In this document: in pieces, positions 15,905-25,974 of the stretch
Numbering within the stretch: the stretch's first letter is position 1
Layout of the letters: every line of letters begins with the position of its first letter
Assembly: GCA_023667315.1 (NCBI GenBank)
Contig: JAMPAI010000013.1
Span: forward strand, 1 to 50,552
From: Ruminococcus flavefaciens
Lineage (GTDB): Bacteria; Bacteroidota; Bacteroidia; Bacteroidales; P3
Length of the DNA stretch: 50,552 nucleotides
Direction: 5' to 3'
The notes under the pieces: generated by a model
Told to the model about the DNA's origin: nothing
Database searches by the model: none
What the model saw: the letters and a program-made list of their open reading frames with translations, nothing else
Program-made: the position numbers and the translations under genes

Positions 15905-17259
15905 TATGATATGCCTAAACTTTTCAAAAATTTTACCGTCTGTTTCTTGTCCTTGAATACAGCCGTGTTTTCAAGTATTCTCGCACAAATACTTCCAAGC
16001 TCTATTTGCATAGCTTTGTGCGCGGCTATTCCCTCTTTTTCGCAAATCGCTTTCGTTTCGTCGTAAACAAGCCTAAATACAGAATAACCGGGAAGTAGCG
16101 GCTTTTTCTCGTCTATAAATCTCTCTATCGCGGCAAGCTCTTCTTCAAGTCTGCCGGGGAGGATAAACAGCCCTTGCGCTTCGATTAAACCTATACTCTC
16201 TTTCTTTATAACGTGGTATTCGGGGTGGGCGTGAAAAACTCCGTCGGGATATTCCTTGCTCGTTATATTGCTTCTGAGTATAATGCTCATTTCATATCCG
16301 CGCGCCATCTTTACCACCGTGGGCGAAATTGCGTTGTGTGCGCCGCTGTCGTCTTGGGCTATAATTCCCAATCTCTCATCGCTGTAATTTACCCATTTTT
16401 CGTTAATTGCCCCGCATATGTCTTCGATTGAACGGCGATTTTTGGAAACAACCCTTATTACAGTTCCCTGCCAATCTACCACTTCGATAATTGCATCGTC
16501 ATACTTTTTATGATTTAAAGTGCAAACGGCTTTTGCCCTGTGCATAGGAAGAATTTCCCCGCCGCCTTGGAAGTGGTCGTGGGCGAGAACGCTTCCGCCT
16601 ATCCTCGGCAACGGCGCGTTGCAACCTATGAAATAATGCGGAAACAAATCCACGAAGTCCATAAGTTTACCGAAAGTGCTATCGTCAACGTGCATAGGCG
16701 TATGCCCGCAATTTACCGCTATCCCGTGTTCGTTAAAATACCCGTAAGGCGAAAACTGCCAAAACCACGGTTCGCCACCCAGCGAAATCGAAACTGTTCT
16801 CAAATTACGCTTGTTCCTTGCACCGAAGCCCTCGTTCTCACGACAAATAACGCACTTTGCAAAGCCGCCATCCACGGAATTACCTGCAACCGCCTTTTTC
16901 GGGTCTCTAAATTCGGGCTTTGCCTTGTTTATGGTAATTATAAGCCCATTACTTTCGAAGCGCGGATTTTTATCAAGCACGGCTTTTTTTACGTACATAT
17001 TTTTTACGCAATAGCTATACAGCCAATCCGTCGCCGCCTTGCTTCCGTCCTTTTTAAGAATTTCCGTAAAGCGTTTATCTACTTCGGACGGCAACAAACT
17101 GAGTTCGCCAAAAACAGCGTCCTCCAATTCCGCGCCCTCCAAGCCGCTTTCCATTATCTCTAAAATGCGGTTTGCTTTATATTCTTTGTCGCGTTCGGAA
17201 AGTTCTAAATTTTCTTTCGCGTAAGTTATTAAATTTTCTATTTCGTTATATTCATTCAT
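15904..17259 (-). CDS. galT: UDP-glucose--hexose-1-phosphate uridylyltransferase, class II
   Basis: A 451-residue enzyme that transfers UMP from UDP-glucose to galactose-1-phosphate. It is the Firmicutes-type class II GalT: ENEGFGARNKRNLRTV and GGEPWFWQFSPYGYFNEH, then the active-site GGSVLAHDHFQGG. The start at 17259 is chosen because it forms ATGA with the xylB stop; a TTG two codons earlier is less likely. Slightly shorter than the usual 480-500 residues. Confidence 0.94.
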   Translation of the reverse strand: MNEYNEIENLITYAKENLELSERDKEYKANRILEIMESGLEGAELEDAVFGELSLLPSEVDKRFTEILKKDGSKAATDWLYSYCVKNMYVKKAVLDKNPRFESNGLIITINKAKPEFRDPKKAVAGNSVDGGFAKCVICRENEGFGARNKRNLRTVSISLGGEPWFWQFSPYGYFNEHGIAVNCGHTPMHVDDSTFGKLMDFVDLFPHYFIGCNAPLPRIGGSVLAHDHFQGGGEILPMHRAKAVCTLNHKKYDDAIIEVVDWQGTVIRVVSKNRRSIEDICGAINEKWVNYSDERLGIIAQDDSGAHNAISPTVVKMARGYEMSIILRSNITSKEYPDGVFHAHPEYHVIKKESIGLIEAQGLFILPGRLEEELAAIERFIDEKKPLLPGYSVFRLVYDETKAICEKEGIAAHKAMQIELGSICARILENTAVFKDKKQTVKFLKSLGIS

Positions 17260-18701
17260 AAGCAAACGCCTTTTAACGCGGGATAAAGTTTTTTAAACGT
17301 TTCGTATTTTTGCGCGTAAATCTTTACGCTGCTTTCTTCGGATATAACAGTTTCTTTAACGTTTACAAGTTTTTCGGCGGCTTCTTCCACGCTTTTATAT
17401 TCTCCGCAGCCTACCGTCGCAAGAACAGCTGCGCCGTATGCGGGACCCTGCTCCGTGGATAATACGGTTAAAGGCAAGCCGAGAACGTCAGAAAGAATTT
17501 GCAGCCAAACCTTACTTCTCGCACCGCCTCCGCATACCGTAATTCTATTGGGCTTAAAACCGTTTTGTTTTGCAACTTCCAAACAATCTTTAAGAGCAAA
17601 CGCAACGCCCTCCATTACGGCTCTTGACATCTGCGCCCTCGTCGTGGTTGCGGAAAGTCCTATAAACGCACCCCTTGCGTTTACGTCATTATGCGGCGAA
17701 CGTTCGCCCATTAAATAGGGCAAAAATATTAACCCGTCTATTTGCGTATTTTCGATTTCCTTCTCGTCGGCGGAATAATCGTCCGTATTCAGAATATCTT
17801 CAAGCCACCACTTGCGACAACTCGCCGCCGAAAGAATACAACCCATAGAGTGCCATTTGCCGTCGGCGTGGCAGAATGAGTGCAGAGCGTTGTTTTTATC
17901 CACCGCAAAATTATCCTGCGCGATAAACACCGTTCCGCTCGTGCCGAGAGAGATATTGCAATCTCCGTTATGCACGGTTCCCATTCCTATTGCGGCGGCT
18001 GCGTTGTCGCCCGCGCCTGCGGTTACTATTGCGTTCGGCAAATTAAATTCGGGCTTCACTTTGCCTATTACCTCGTAACTTTCGTACAATTCAGGCAATT
18101 GCCCCGCAGATATGCCGCAGATATCGCACATTTCTTCACTCCAACGCTTGTTTTTAACGTCAAGTAAAAGCGTGCCGCTCGCGTCGGAATAATCGGTGGA
18201 AAATACTCCCGTAAGCATATATGCGAGAAAGTCTTTCGGTAACATTATCTTGGCGATACGCTTGAAGTTTTCGGGTTCGTTTTCCTTTACCCACAAAATC
18301 TTCGGCGCGGTAAAGCCCGCAAAGGCGATATTCGCGGTTAAGGCGGACAGCTTCTCTTTGCCTATGACGTTGTTAAGAAAGTCCGTCTGCTTCCCCGTTC
18401 TGCCGTCGTTCCACAATATGCAGGGGCGAATTACTTTTCCGTCCTTATCCAACGCGACGAGTCCGTGCATCTGCCCGCCGAACGACACGCCCTTCACTTC
18501 GCTTTCAACACCGTAAGAAAGCTCCGCCAAAACGCTTTGCATTGCTTTAAGCCAATCGGCGGGGTTTTGCTCACTCCAACCGTTTTGCGGATAATGTACG
18601 GGATATTCCGCCGAAGCCGCTTTTATTATCTTTCCGTTCCCTGCGACAAGCAACCCTTTCAGCGCGCTTGTGCCGACGTCTATGCCTATGTAAAGGTTCA
18701 T
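17256..18701 (-). CDS. xylB: Xylulokinase
   Basis: A 481-residue FGGY kinase that makes xylulose-5-phosphate for the pentose phosphate pathway. The N-terminal ATP/substrate segment is IGIDVGTSALKGLL, with FGGQMHGLVALD typical of xylulokinases near 75. CGGGARSKVWLQILSDVLGL near 388-407 is the C-terminal FGGY signature. It follows xylA by 1 base. Normal length. Confidence 0.95.
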   Translation of the reverse strand: MNLYIGIDVGTSALKGLLVAGNGKIIKAASAEYPVHYPQNGWSEQNPADWLKAMQSVLAELSYGVESEVKGVSFGGQMHGLVALDKDGKVIRPCILWNDGRTGKQTDFLNNVIGKEKLSALTANIAFAGFTAPKILWVKENEPENFKRIAKIMLPKDFLAYMLTGVFSTDYSDASGTLLLDVKNKRWSEEMCDICGISAGQLPELYESYEVIGKVKPEFNLPNAIVTAGAGDNAAAAIGMGTVHNGDCNISLGTSGTVFIAQDNFAVDKNNALHSFCHADGKWHSMGCILSAASCRKWWLEDILNTDDYSADEKEIENTQIDGLIFLPYLMGERSPHNDVNARGAFIGLSATTTRAQMSRAVMEGVAFALKDCLEVAKQNGFKPNRITVCGGGARSKVWLQILSDVLGLPLTVLSTEQGPAYGAAVLATVGCGEYKSVEEAAEKLVNVKETVISEESSVKIYAQKYETFKKLYPALKGVCL

Positions 18702-18702
18702 A

Positions 18703-20022
18703 TTATTTACCGAATAAAACTTGGTTTACTATCGATTCCAAATATTCCTGTTTGCCGCTTGAAGGGTTTTCGGGCTTGCCCAACTTTTCCGCATAAGCCG
18801 ACAGCTCTTCCAAAGTGGCACTACCGCTTATAATCTTTACGCCTATGGCGCTTCCAAAGGACGAATACTTTTTCTTTTTGAAATCGTCTATTCTTCCGTC
18901 CTCGATGAGCTTCGCCGCGTTTATAAGCCCCAACGCAAATGTGTCCATTCCGAGAATATACGCTTCGAACATATCTTCATAGGTATTGGACGGTCTGCGG
19001 CACTTCGCGTCGAAATTGAAACCGCCCGTCAAGCCGCCCGCCTTTAACACCTCGTACATACACATCGTTGCGGAGTACACGTCGAAAGGAAATTCGTCCG
19101 TATCCCAACCCAAAAGGTAATCGCCTTGGTTTGCGTCGATACTGCCAAGCATACCGTTGATTGCGGAAATACGAAGCTCGTGTTCAAAGGTGTGTCCTGC
19201 AAGCGTGGCGTGGTTGGCTTCTATATTCATTTTAAAATCCTTGTCAAGCCCGTACTTTTTCAAAAAGCCTATCGCCGTCGCCGCGTCAAAATCGTATTGA
19301 TGCTTCATAGGCTCTTTCGGCTTAGGCTCTATGTAAAAATCGCCCTTGAAGCCTATGCTTCTGCCGTACTCCACCGCCATTTTCATAAGACGCGCGATGT
19401 TGTCTTGCTCGAACTTTACGTCGGTATTTAAAAGCGTTTCATAGCCCTCTCTGCCGCCCCAAAAGACGTAACCTCTGCCGCCCAACTTTACGGTAATATC
19501 AAGCGCCTTTTTAATCTGCGCCGCGGCAAAACAGTAAACGTCCGCGCTGTTGGTCGAACCCGCGCCGTTCATATAGCGGGGATTTGAGAACATATTAGCC
19601 GTACCCCAAAGGCACTTTATTCCCGTCAGCTTCATTTTGGCGAGAATGTAATCGGAAATTTCGTCCAAGCGGCGGTTGGTTTCCTTTATATCGCCCGCTT
19701 CGGGAACTAAATCCACGTCGTGAAAACAGAAATATTCCACACCTAATTTTTGCATAAACTCAAAGCCCGCGTCCACCTTTGCTTTCGCGTGTTCCATAGT
19801 GCCGACTTTAACGCCGAACGATTTATCGGCGGTATCCCTGCCGAACATATCCGTGCTGCAGGCGCAAAGGTTGTGCCACCAAGCCATAGCAAACGGCAAA
19901 TGCTCTTTCATGGGCTTGCCGAGAATTATTCTGTCCGCGTCATAGAATTTAAAAGCAAGCGGATTTTTGCTCTTTTCGCCCTCGTATTCGATTTGGTTAA
20001 TACCCTTAAAAATTTCAGACAT
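18703..20022 (-). CDS. xylA: Xylose isomerase, class II
   Basis: A 439-residue metal-dependent isomerase that converts xylose to xylulose. Seen motifs: [12 protein letters not shown] (catalytic histidine), the [10 protein letters not shown] metal-site strand, [16 protein letters not shown] and [17 protein letters not shown]. The N-terminal insertion (about the first 40 residues) is typical of class II enzymes. It begins the catabolic core of the operon just after the esterase gene. Confidence 0.97.
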   Translation of the reverse strand: MSEIFKGINQIEYEGEKSKNPLAFKFYDADRIILGKPMKEHLPFAMAWWHNLCACSTDMFGRDTADKSFGVKVGTMEHAKAKVDAGFEFMQKLGVEYFCFHDVDLVPEAGDIKETNRRLDEISDYILAKMKLTGIKCLWGTANMFSNPRYMNGAGSTNSADVYCFAAAQIKKALDITVKLGGRGYVFWGGREGYETLLNTDVKFEQDNIARLMKMAVEYGRSIGFKGDFYIEPKPKEPMKHQYDFDAATAIGFLKKYGLDKDFKMNIEANHATLAGHTFEHELRISAINGMLGSIDANQGDYLLGWDTDEFPFDVYSATMCMYEVLKAGGLTGGFNFDAKCRRPSNTYEDMFEAYILGMDTFALGLINAAKLIEDGRIDDFKKKKYSSFGSAIGVKIISGSATLEELSAYAEKLGKPENPSSGKQEYLESIVNQVLFGK

Positions 20023-20028
20023 TGTTTA

Positions 20029-20847
20029 TTACCCCTCGTAAATATTTTTTAAAAATTCTTTTATTTGTTCAAGCGTTAAGCTGTAACACTCACGCTGAAT
20101 ATTTTTAGATTTATTCGACGCCCACCACCACTTATCTATTTCGCCGTTGGGTACGTTTTCAAAATAGCCGTGCCGCGCTTTCGGGTAGTCAACGTGCGTA
20201 CATTCCACGCCGTTCTCTTTCAGGCGTTTGACAAATTCTATTCCGTCCGAATGAAGCGTGTCTATGCCCGTAGTGATAACAAGCGATGGCGGCAACGCTT
20301 TATAATCTTCCGCCGTTCCGAGATTAGGACTTGCCAAAAACTCTCCGCGGCTTTCCTCTTTCGGGAAATAGATATCGTTCATTTTCTTTATTTGCTTATG
20401 CGAAATCGAAGCAAGCACGCGTTTACGCTTATCTTCCTTGGCGTTAAGATAAGGGTAAAGTAAAATTTGTCCTCTTATTTTAGCGCCTATACAAACGGCG
20501 CACACGCCCACCGCAATATTCGCGCCGGCGCTCTCTCCGAGAACGGCTATTTTGTGCCTGTCGAAATCAAGCCTATCGTTCGCGCACAAAAAACTAACTG
20601 CGTCCGCGCAATCGTAAGTCGCCGTAGGATAAACGCATTTAGGCGCAAGCCTGTAATCGATTGACGCCACGTTCACGCCGAATTTCCGCGACATTTCTTC
20701 GCACATTTCCCTATCCGTAAACGCGCTGTTTTCCGTAAAGCCGCCGCCGTGAATTTCTATAAGAAGTGGCGCGCTTTTCCGTTCGGCGGTATAATATAAA
20801 ATTTTTATGCCCACATTGTCGCGTGAACTGAAAATAAGCTCTTTCAT
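20029..20847 (-). CDS. Alpha/beta-hydrolase of the HSL/acetyl-esterase type
   Basis: A 272-residue cytoplasmic esterase. The oxyanion hole motif EIHGGGF is at about 31-37 and the nucleophile is in LGESAGAN. The acid is probably in TTGIDTLHSDG and the histidine in ARHGYF. Family members remove acetyl or other small acyl groups from sugars or aromatic glycosides. Between GH1 and xylA, a role in deacetylating imported xylosides or glycosides is a fair inference. No signal peptide. Confidence 0.88.
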   Translation of the reverse strand: MKELIFSSRDNVGIKILYYTAERKSAPLLIEIHGGGFTENSAFTDREMCEEMSRKFGVNVASIDYRLAPKCVYPTATYDCADAVSFLCANDRLDFDRHKIAVLGESAGANIAVGVCAVCIGAKIRGQILLYPYLNAKEDKRKRVLASISHKQIKKMNDIYFPKEESRGEFLASPNLGTAEDYKALPPSLVITTGIDTLHSDGIEFVKRLKENGVECTHVDYPKARHGYFENVPNGEIDKWWWASNKSKNIQRECYSLTLEQIKEFLKNIYEG

Positions 20848-20860
20848 GTTTTAAATTTTT

Positions 20861-20889
20861 AGGTTGCCGATAAACGTCCTCGGCAACCT
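20861..20889 (-). other. Intercistronic hairpin between GH1 and esterase genes
   Basis: AGGTTGCCGA and TCGGCAACCT pair perfectly (10 bp) around 9 bases. No U-run follows on the minus strand, so it is more likely an mRNA-stability or processing hairpin than a terminator. Confidence 0.55.
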
Positions 20890-20910
20890 ATTTAATAAAC
20901 TATTTATATT

Positions 20911-22230
20911 TTACAACACGTTGCCGTTGCTTGCAATAATCTTTTTATATTCGTAAGCGGAATCTTTTAACGTGCGTTCCTGCGTTTTATAATCGACGTG
21001 TATAAGACCGAAGCGCGGCGCATACCCTTCCGCCCACTCGAAATTATCCATAAGCGACCAATACTGATAACCCAAAACGGGAATATCCTCGTTTACAGCG
21101 CGTTTAACACCCGCAAGATATTCGTTTATAAAGCCGATACGCTTATTATCGTGAACTTGCCCGTCCGTAACTTTATCGTGTTCGTTGTTGTCAGCCATAC
21201 CGTTTTCCGTTACCATTACAGGCAAGCCGTATCTTTCATAAAAGAAACGGATAGTCCAATAAAGCACTCTGCCGTCGATTACCCAACCCAAAGACGATTT
21301 TTTGTCGTCGGGTACGTCTGCGGGTTTATTGCCCCAACTGCCCTCTTGGAACGGTTGATATACGTTTACGCCGACAAAATCCATTTTTACTTTAATTTTC
21401 GGCATGTCCTTTCTGCGGGTACGGTAAATTCCGTAAGCCGTTACGGGTTCTCCTTTAAAAATAGGGTCTGCCCACCAACGGTTACTCATTGTGCCAAGTC
21501 CGTAGTAAAAAGTTTTTTCTCTTGCTTCCTCCACGTCCTTATTGTTTTCACTTTTCGGTACGAACGCTCCCGCAGCCATTGCGATACCCACTTTCGGCGG
21601 CTTTTTTGCATATTTGCGTATGGTATTAACCGCTTCCGCGTGGGCAAATAAGCATATTCTCGTGAGCTTTGAAAGGGACAAATATTTGTGTTTGAACGGC
21701 GCGTGCGCGCCCTGCATATAGCCGTTCATAATAAAGCATTGCGGCTCGTTCATCGGTATCCAATAGGTTACTCTGTCCGACAACGCTTCCACAACTACTT
21801 TCGTGTATTCGGCAAACAGCGGTATTATCTTTTTAGACAGCCAACCGCCCCTTTTATATACCCATACGGGCATATCCCAATGATAAATAGTTACAAGCGG
21901 TTCTATCCCCGCCTTGATAAGCTCGTCCACAAGGTCGCTGTAAAACTGCAAGCCTTTCTTGTTGACAACGCCCTCGCTCGGCATAATCCTCGACCAACTT
22001 ATGGAAAAGCGATAGGATTTCAAGCCCAACTTTTTCATTAAGGCAATATCCTCTTTCCACTTGTGATAGTGGTCGCAAGCAATATGGCAAGTATCGCCGT
22101 TCTTTATTTTTTTAGTAGGGGCAATATCCCAAATAGACGGCGTTCTGCCGTCCTCGTTGTAACCGCCCTCTATTTGCGGTGCCGCGGTTGCCGCACCCCA
22201 TAAAAAATCTTTCGGAAATTTATTACTCAT
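20911..22230 (-). CDS. Glycoside hydrolase family 1 beta-glucosidase/beta-glycosidase
   Basis: A 439-residue cytoplasmic retaining enzyme. I use ATG at 22230, which has AGGAGT 8 bases upstream; a longer frame to 22260 would overlap the upstream gene. N-terminal GH1 signature FLWGAATAAPQIEGGYNEDG, acid/base glutamate in WIPMNEPQ, and nucleophile in MVTENGM. Likely substrates are beta-glucosides or phenolic beta-glycosides. No phospho-sugar (PTS) partner is near, so it probably acts on non-phosphorylated sugars. Confidence 0.93.
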   Translation of the reverse strand: MSNKFPKDFLWGAATAAPQIEGGYNEDGRTPSIWDIAPTKKIKNGDTCHIACDHYHKWKEDIALMKKLGLKSYRFSISWSRIMPSEGVVNKKGLQFYSDLVDELIKAGIEPLVTIYHWDMPVWVYKRGGWLSKKIIPLFAEYTKVVVEALSDRVTYWIPMNEPQCFIMNGYMQGAHAPFKHKYLSLSKLTRICLFAHAEAVNTIRKYAKKPPKVGIAMAAGAFVPKSENNKDVEEAREKTFYYGLGTMSNRWWADPIFKGEPVTAYGIYRTRRKDMPKIKVKMDFVGVNVYQPFQEGSWGNKPADVPDDKKSSLGWVIDGRVLYWTIRFFYERYGLPVMVTENGMADNNEHDKVTDGQVHDNKRIGFINEYLAGVKRAVNEDIPVLGYQYWSLMDNFEWAEGYAPRFGLIHVDYKTQERTLKDSAYEYKKIIASNGNVL

Positions 22231-22247
22231 AGCTTTTACTCCTGAAA

Positions 22248-24461
22248 TTAAACCGCACAATCGAACGTATAGCTTCCGCCGCCAACAGTTTTAATATGTC
22301 CGTTAGGAAGCGTAACGTTGCACGTTGTATTGTTCGGAATTTTTACTTCCAAAACGAATTTGCGGTTTTCTATCTTCCATTTGCTCACGATAAGTCCGTA
22401 CTTCGTTTCAAGCGAACCTTCGGCAAAAGTAAGCCCGCCGCCTGTTATCGGCTTGATATTAAACGATTTGTAACCCGCTTCTATTTCTTCTATACCGAGT
22501 ATTCTGCGATAGAAGAAATCTCCGACCGTGCCGTAGCAATAGTGATTGAAGCTGACCATTCCTGCGCCGCCGTGGAAGAACGAACCGTCCTCCTCTATTG
22601 CGTCCCAACGCTCCCACATTGTGGTTGCGCCGTGCTTTATCATATGAAGCCACGAAGGGCAACTCTCGTTCATTAAAACTTTATACGCTAAATCGGCATA
22701 GCCGTTATCCGCAAGCGCAAAAAGAAGATAAGGCGTTCCGGGGAAGCCCGTCATTACCTTATAGTTTTGTTCGATTACAAGCTCAGCAAGGCGTTTTGCA
22801 ACTTTCGCCTTATGCTCTTTCTGAATAATACCGAAATATAACGCGTCAACGTACATACTTGCTATATGCGCCTTTTTGAATTTGCCGTCGCTCTGTAAGT
22901 ACGTCTTAATAAAAGCGTTTTGAATATTTGCGGCAAGGTCGGAAAAATATTTTTCGTCCTCCGCAAAGCCAAGTTCTCTGCTTGCCTTGCGGCAGATATT
23001 TACCGTGTTATAATACCATAGCGTCGCAAGGTGCTTTCCGCGTTTATTCCAACCGTACCAATTAGTGTCGTTTGCACACCAATCGCCAAATTGATATTTG
23101 TTTTTATTCCAAAGATACTTCTTTATCCCTTTTCCGTATTTTTCCGCCGCGCGCTGTTCGCTTAAAGCATATTCTTTCATATGCTTGTAATGCTCTGTAA
23201 GCTGCTCTTTGTCGCCGTAAGCTAAATACATACTCCACGGAACGACTACCGCTGCGTCGCCCCATAGCATAAGCGGAACGGGCTTTTTCGGGCTTGGGTC
23301 ATACATTCCCGTGCTTGGCGCAGCTGACGGCACCGCCCCGTCAACCTGATGCGAATATAAATCGAAAAGCCACTTATTCAAAAACTTTCGGACATCGTAG
23401 TTATAGCAAGCCGTCCTTGCAAAAACGCACGCTTCGCCCGTCCAACCCAACCTCTCATCGCGCTGCGGACAATCCGTGGGAATATCAACGTAATTGGATT
23501 TCATACTCCACACAAGGCAAGACTGCAATTTGTTTAATCTCTCGTCTGAACAAGAGAAATTACCTCGCTTTTCAATTTCGGAATAGAGCGCAACGCCCTC
23601 TATTTCAATAACTTCTATCGGCTTATCGCTTGTAATCTCTACATATCTGAATCCCGTGAAAGTAAACTCGGGGAAAAATTCGTTTTCGCCCTCTTTGCAT
23701 ATAAGGTTAAGTTCAACCTTTGCCGAACGGTAATTTTTGGTAAAGATTTCACCGTTCATTACTATCTCGGCGTGTTTAACCTTTATCGTCGTTCCCTTTT
23801 CGGCTTTTGCTTTCAGCCGTACCACGCCCGAAAAATTCTGTCCGAAGTCGTAAATCGTCCCCTTTGCACTCTTCCAATATTTGACTGGTACAAACCTTTC
23901 GTGCGCGCGGACGAACGCGCCGAAGTGCGGCATAAGTTTCGGCGTGAAGCCGTTGAAAACGCTAACGCTTCGATATGATTTTTCTCTTTCCGTATTGTCT
24001 ATCGTTTCGCCGTCGTAAAAATCGGAAAAGCGCACCCTGCCGTCAAACGTTACCTGCCACGTTTCGTCCGTTCCTATGACGTTTCCGTCTAAATCAAGCT
24101 CTGCAATAACGGCGCGGCAGCTTCCGTAAACGTTATATTTATTGCCTATGCGCCCCAAATACCAACCGTTCGCAACCGTAATTTCGATTACGTTTACGCC
24201 CGCGGATATTAGTCCGCTAACGTCGTATTCCTGCACTTGCATATGCTTTTTATAGTTGGTATAGCCGGGCGCAAAGAAATAATCGCCCGCCTTTTTGCCG
24301 TTTACGGATATTTCGTAAATACCCAACGCTGTTACCGTCAACGTCGCCTTTTCGGGCAAGTTTGCTACGGTAAACTTCTTGCGGTATATTTCGGGCGGCA
24401 AAGAACAGGTTTTGTCGTTCGTCTTACCCGAAGTTATCCATTTTGTATCTTTATAAAACAT
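22248..24461 (-). CDS. Glycoside hydrolase family 78 alpha-L-rhamnosidase
   Basis: A 737-residue cytoplasmic inverting enzyme that removes terminal rhamnose from plant glycosides or pectic side chains. The N-terminal beta domains contain GIYEISVNGKKAGDYFFAPG, usual for the family. The (alpha/alpha)6 catalytic domain contains DCPQRDERLGWTGEA (general acid region) and later CPSWLHMIKHGATTMWERWD. It is shorter than many GH78 enzymes (850-1000). No rhamnose-catabolic genes are in the window. Confidence 0.9.
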   Translation of the reverse strand: MFYKDTKWITSGKTNDKTCSLPPEIYRKKFTVANLPEKATLTVTALGIYEISVNGKKAGDYFFAPGYTNYKKHMQVQEYDVSGLISAGVNVIEITVANGWYLGRIGNKYNVYGSCRAVIAELDLDGNVIGTDETWQVTFDGRVRFSDFYDGETIDNTEREKSYRSVSVFNGFTPKLMPHFGAFVRAHERFVPVKYWKSAKGTIYDFGQNFSGVVRLKAKAEKGTTIKVKHAEIVMNGEIFTKNYRSAKVELNLICKEGENEFFPEFTFTGFRYVEITSDKPIEVIEIEGVALYSEIEKRGNFSCSDERLNKLQSCLVWSMKSNYVDIPTDCPQRDERLGWTGEACVFARTACYNYDVRKFLNKWLFDLYSHQVDGAVPSAAPSTGMYDPSPKKPVPLMLWGDAAVVVPWSMYLAYGDKEQLTEHYKHMKEYALSEQRAAEKYGKGIKKYLWNKNKYQFGDWCANDTNWYGWNKRGKHLATLWYYNTVNICRKASRELGFAEDEKYFSDLAANIQNAFIKTYLQSDGKFKKAHIASMYVDALYFGIIQKEHKAKVAKRLAELVIEQNYKVMTGFPGTPYLLFALADNGYADLAYKVLMNESCPSWLHMIKHGATTMWERWDAIEEDGSFFHGGAGMVSFNHYCYGTVGDFFYRRILGIEEIEAGYKSFNIKPITGGGLTFAEGSLETKYGLIVSKWKIENRKFVLEVKIPNNTTCNVTLPNGHIKTVGGGSYTFDCAV

Positions 24462-24478
24462 TGCCGCCTCCCGCTCGC

Positions 24479-25963
24479 TTATTTGAAAGCAATTTCGAGT
24501 AAATCCAATTTGCCTTTACCCGCAAAGCTCAAAAACAAAGGCTTCGTTCCGTTCGGGAAATTTAACGCTTGCGTTAAAGTCGTCCACTTTTCGCAGGGTG
24601 TGATTTTAAGTTCCGCAACGCTTGCGCCGTTTTCGGAAAACGCAACGCGTATCTTCCCTTTCGCGCTTCCGCGATATTTGATTGTGAATTTCGTCGCACC
24701 TTTAAAATCGAAATATTTATAGCCGATAACCGTTTTATTGCGCGCACCGCATACGTAAACCTCGCCGTCCCTTTCGGTTACGCGGGAGTGTTTTTCTCTC
24801 TTTTTATAACTCGGAACGGGCGTTTTCGTATCGTACAAATAACAACAAATTGCGGCGGGATAAACTCCCTCGCCTTTAAGCGGTTTACCGTTTAAGCCGC
24901 AGGAAGTAATTCCCACCTGCTTTATAGTTCCGTCCGCCCCGATTTCAATAGGCTCGGCGCACGCTTGGCGCGAAAAGTCGGTATTGTTCGTGCAACGGTG
25001 GTAAAAGATATAATACTGCCCGTTTATCTTTTCGAAACCGCCGTGAATCGTTCCCGCAAGATTTTTCTTTCGCTTGTTTCCGTTAAGTCCCAAATCGCTA
25101 TTGGAAATTATTACGCCCCTGAATTTAAAATCTTTATTCGGATATTTACTCGTGGCGTAGGCAAGCTCGTTGTTTTGTCCCGACGAATATACGAGATAAT
25201 ACAAGTCGCCCACCTTGCGTATAGACGCCGCTTCGAAGAACGGATGCTTGTAAAAACCGTCCTTTTTGTCCGCCGTATCTTTACTGTCAATTACGGGTAC
25301 GGGTTCGCCTTTTACGGTAAGCATATCCTCTTCCATTTCGACGCACACGCAATTCATTATGGAAGGCTTCGTTTCTTTTATTTCTTTTTTAGAACGTTGG
25401 AATATCATACTCTCTATCCAACGAAAGTAAGGACCTAAAATTTTACTGCGGAAGTCGAAGCCCAAGCCCCAACCGTAGTACAGCCAAATTCTTCCGTTAT
25501 CGTTTATAACGGCGGGGTCGTTGGTTAAAAATTTCAAAAGCGGCGTTCCGTCGGGATTTTTCACGTCGCCTAAATATTCGAACGGACCCTCGGGCTTGTC
25601 GGATACGGCAACGGACAGCGGACCGAACGCTTTTACGTTGGGACCTGCGGTAAAATAATATAAATAATATTTGCCGTCGTTACCCTTTACGCAATCGGGT
25701 GCGTAATATGCGGGATATTTGTCGGGCGTTTTCCCAAAAGAGCGCGGGTCTTGCGATTTTTTATAGGTTACTCCGTGGCAAGTCCAATCGGATAAATCTG
25801 TTACGGGCGCGGAATATACCGTGTAGTCCTGTATGCAAAACCTATCGCTTCCCGCCTTGTCGTGGCTACCGTACAGATACACCCTGTCGCCAAAAACGTG
25901 CGGTTCGCCGTCGGGTATGTACTCGTTAAGCGGAAATATCGGATTATAAATTTGTTGTTTCAT
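24479..25963 (-). CDS. Glycoside hydrolase family 43 with C-terminal carbohydrate-binding domain
   Basis: A 494-residue five-bladed propeller enzyme. The base is in EYIPDGEPHVF (about 14-24). The middle acid is in LTNDPAVINDNGRIWLYYGW and the acid glutamate in HPFFEAASIRKVGDLYYLVY. The GH43 part ends near 350, and the last 130 residues look like a CBM6-type beta domain. Expected to act on beta-xylosides or alpha-L-arabinofuranosides. It is cytoplasmic (no signal peptide). With GH3 it is the likely source of xylose for xylA/xylB. Confidence 0.9.
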   Translation of the reverse strand: MKQQIYNPIFPLNEYIPDGEPHVFGDRVYLYGSHDKAGSDRFCIQDYTVYSAPVTDLSDWTCHGVTYKKSQDPRSFGKTPDKYPAYYAPDCVKGNDGKYYLYYFTAGPNVKAFGPLSVAVSDKPEGPFEYLGDVKNPDGTPLLKFLTNDPAVINDNGRIWLYYGWGLGFDFRSKILGPYFRWIESMIFQRSKKEIKETKPSIMNCVCVEMEEDMLTVKGEPVPVIDSKDTADKKDGFYKHPFFEAASIRKVGDLYYLVYSSGQNNELAYATSKYPNKDFKFRGVIISNSDLGLNGNKRKKNLAGTIHGGFEKINGQYYIFYHRCTNNTDFSRQACAEPIEIGADGTIKQVGITSCGLNGKPLKGEGVYPAAICCYLYDTKTPVPSYKKREKHSRVTERDGEVYVCGARNKTVIGYKYFDFKGATKFTIKYRGSAKGKIRVAFSENGASVAELKITPCEKWTTLTQALNFPNGTKPLFLSFAGKGKLDLLEIAFK

Positions 25964-25974
25964 ATAACACTTCC

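Noticed and set aside
20170-20664. Plus-strand frames within the sugar operon, including several above 100 codons
   Set aside because: They are antisense shadows of clear enzyme genes and have no ribosome sites or recognisable products.
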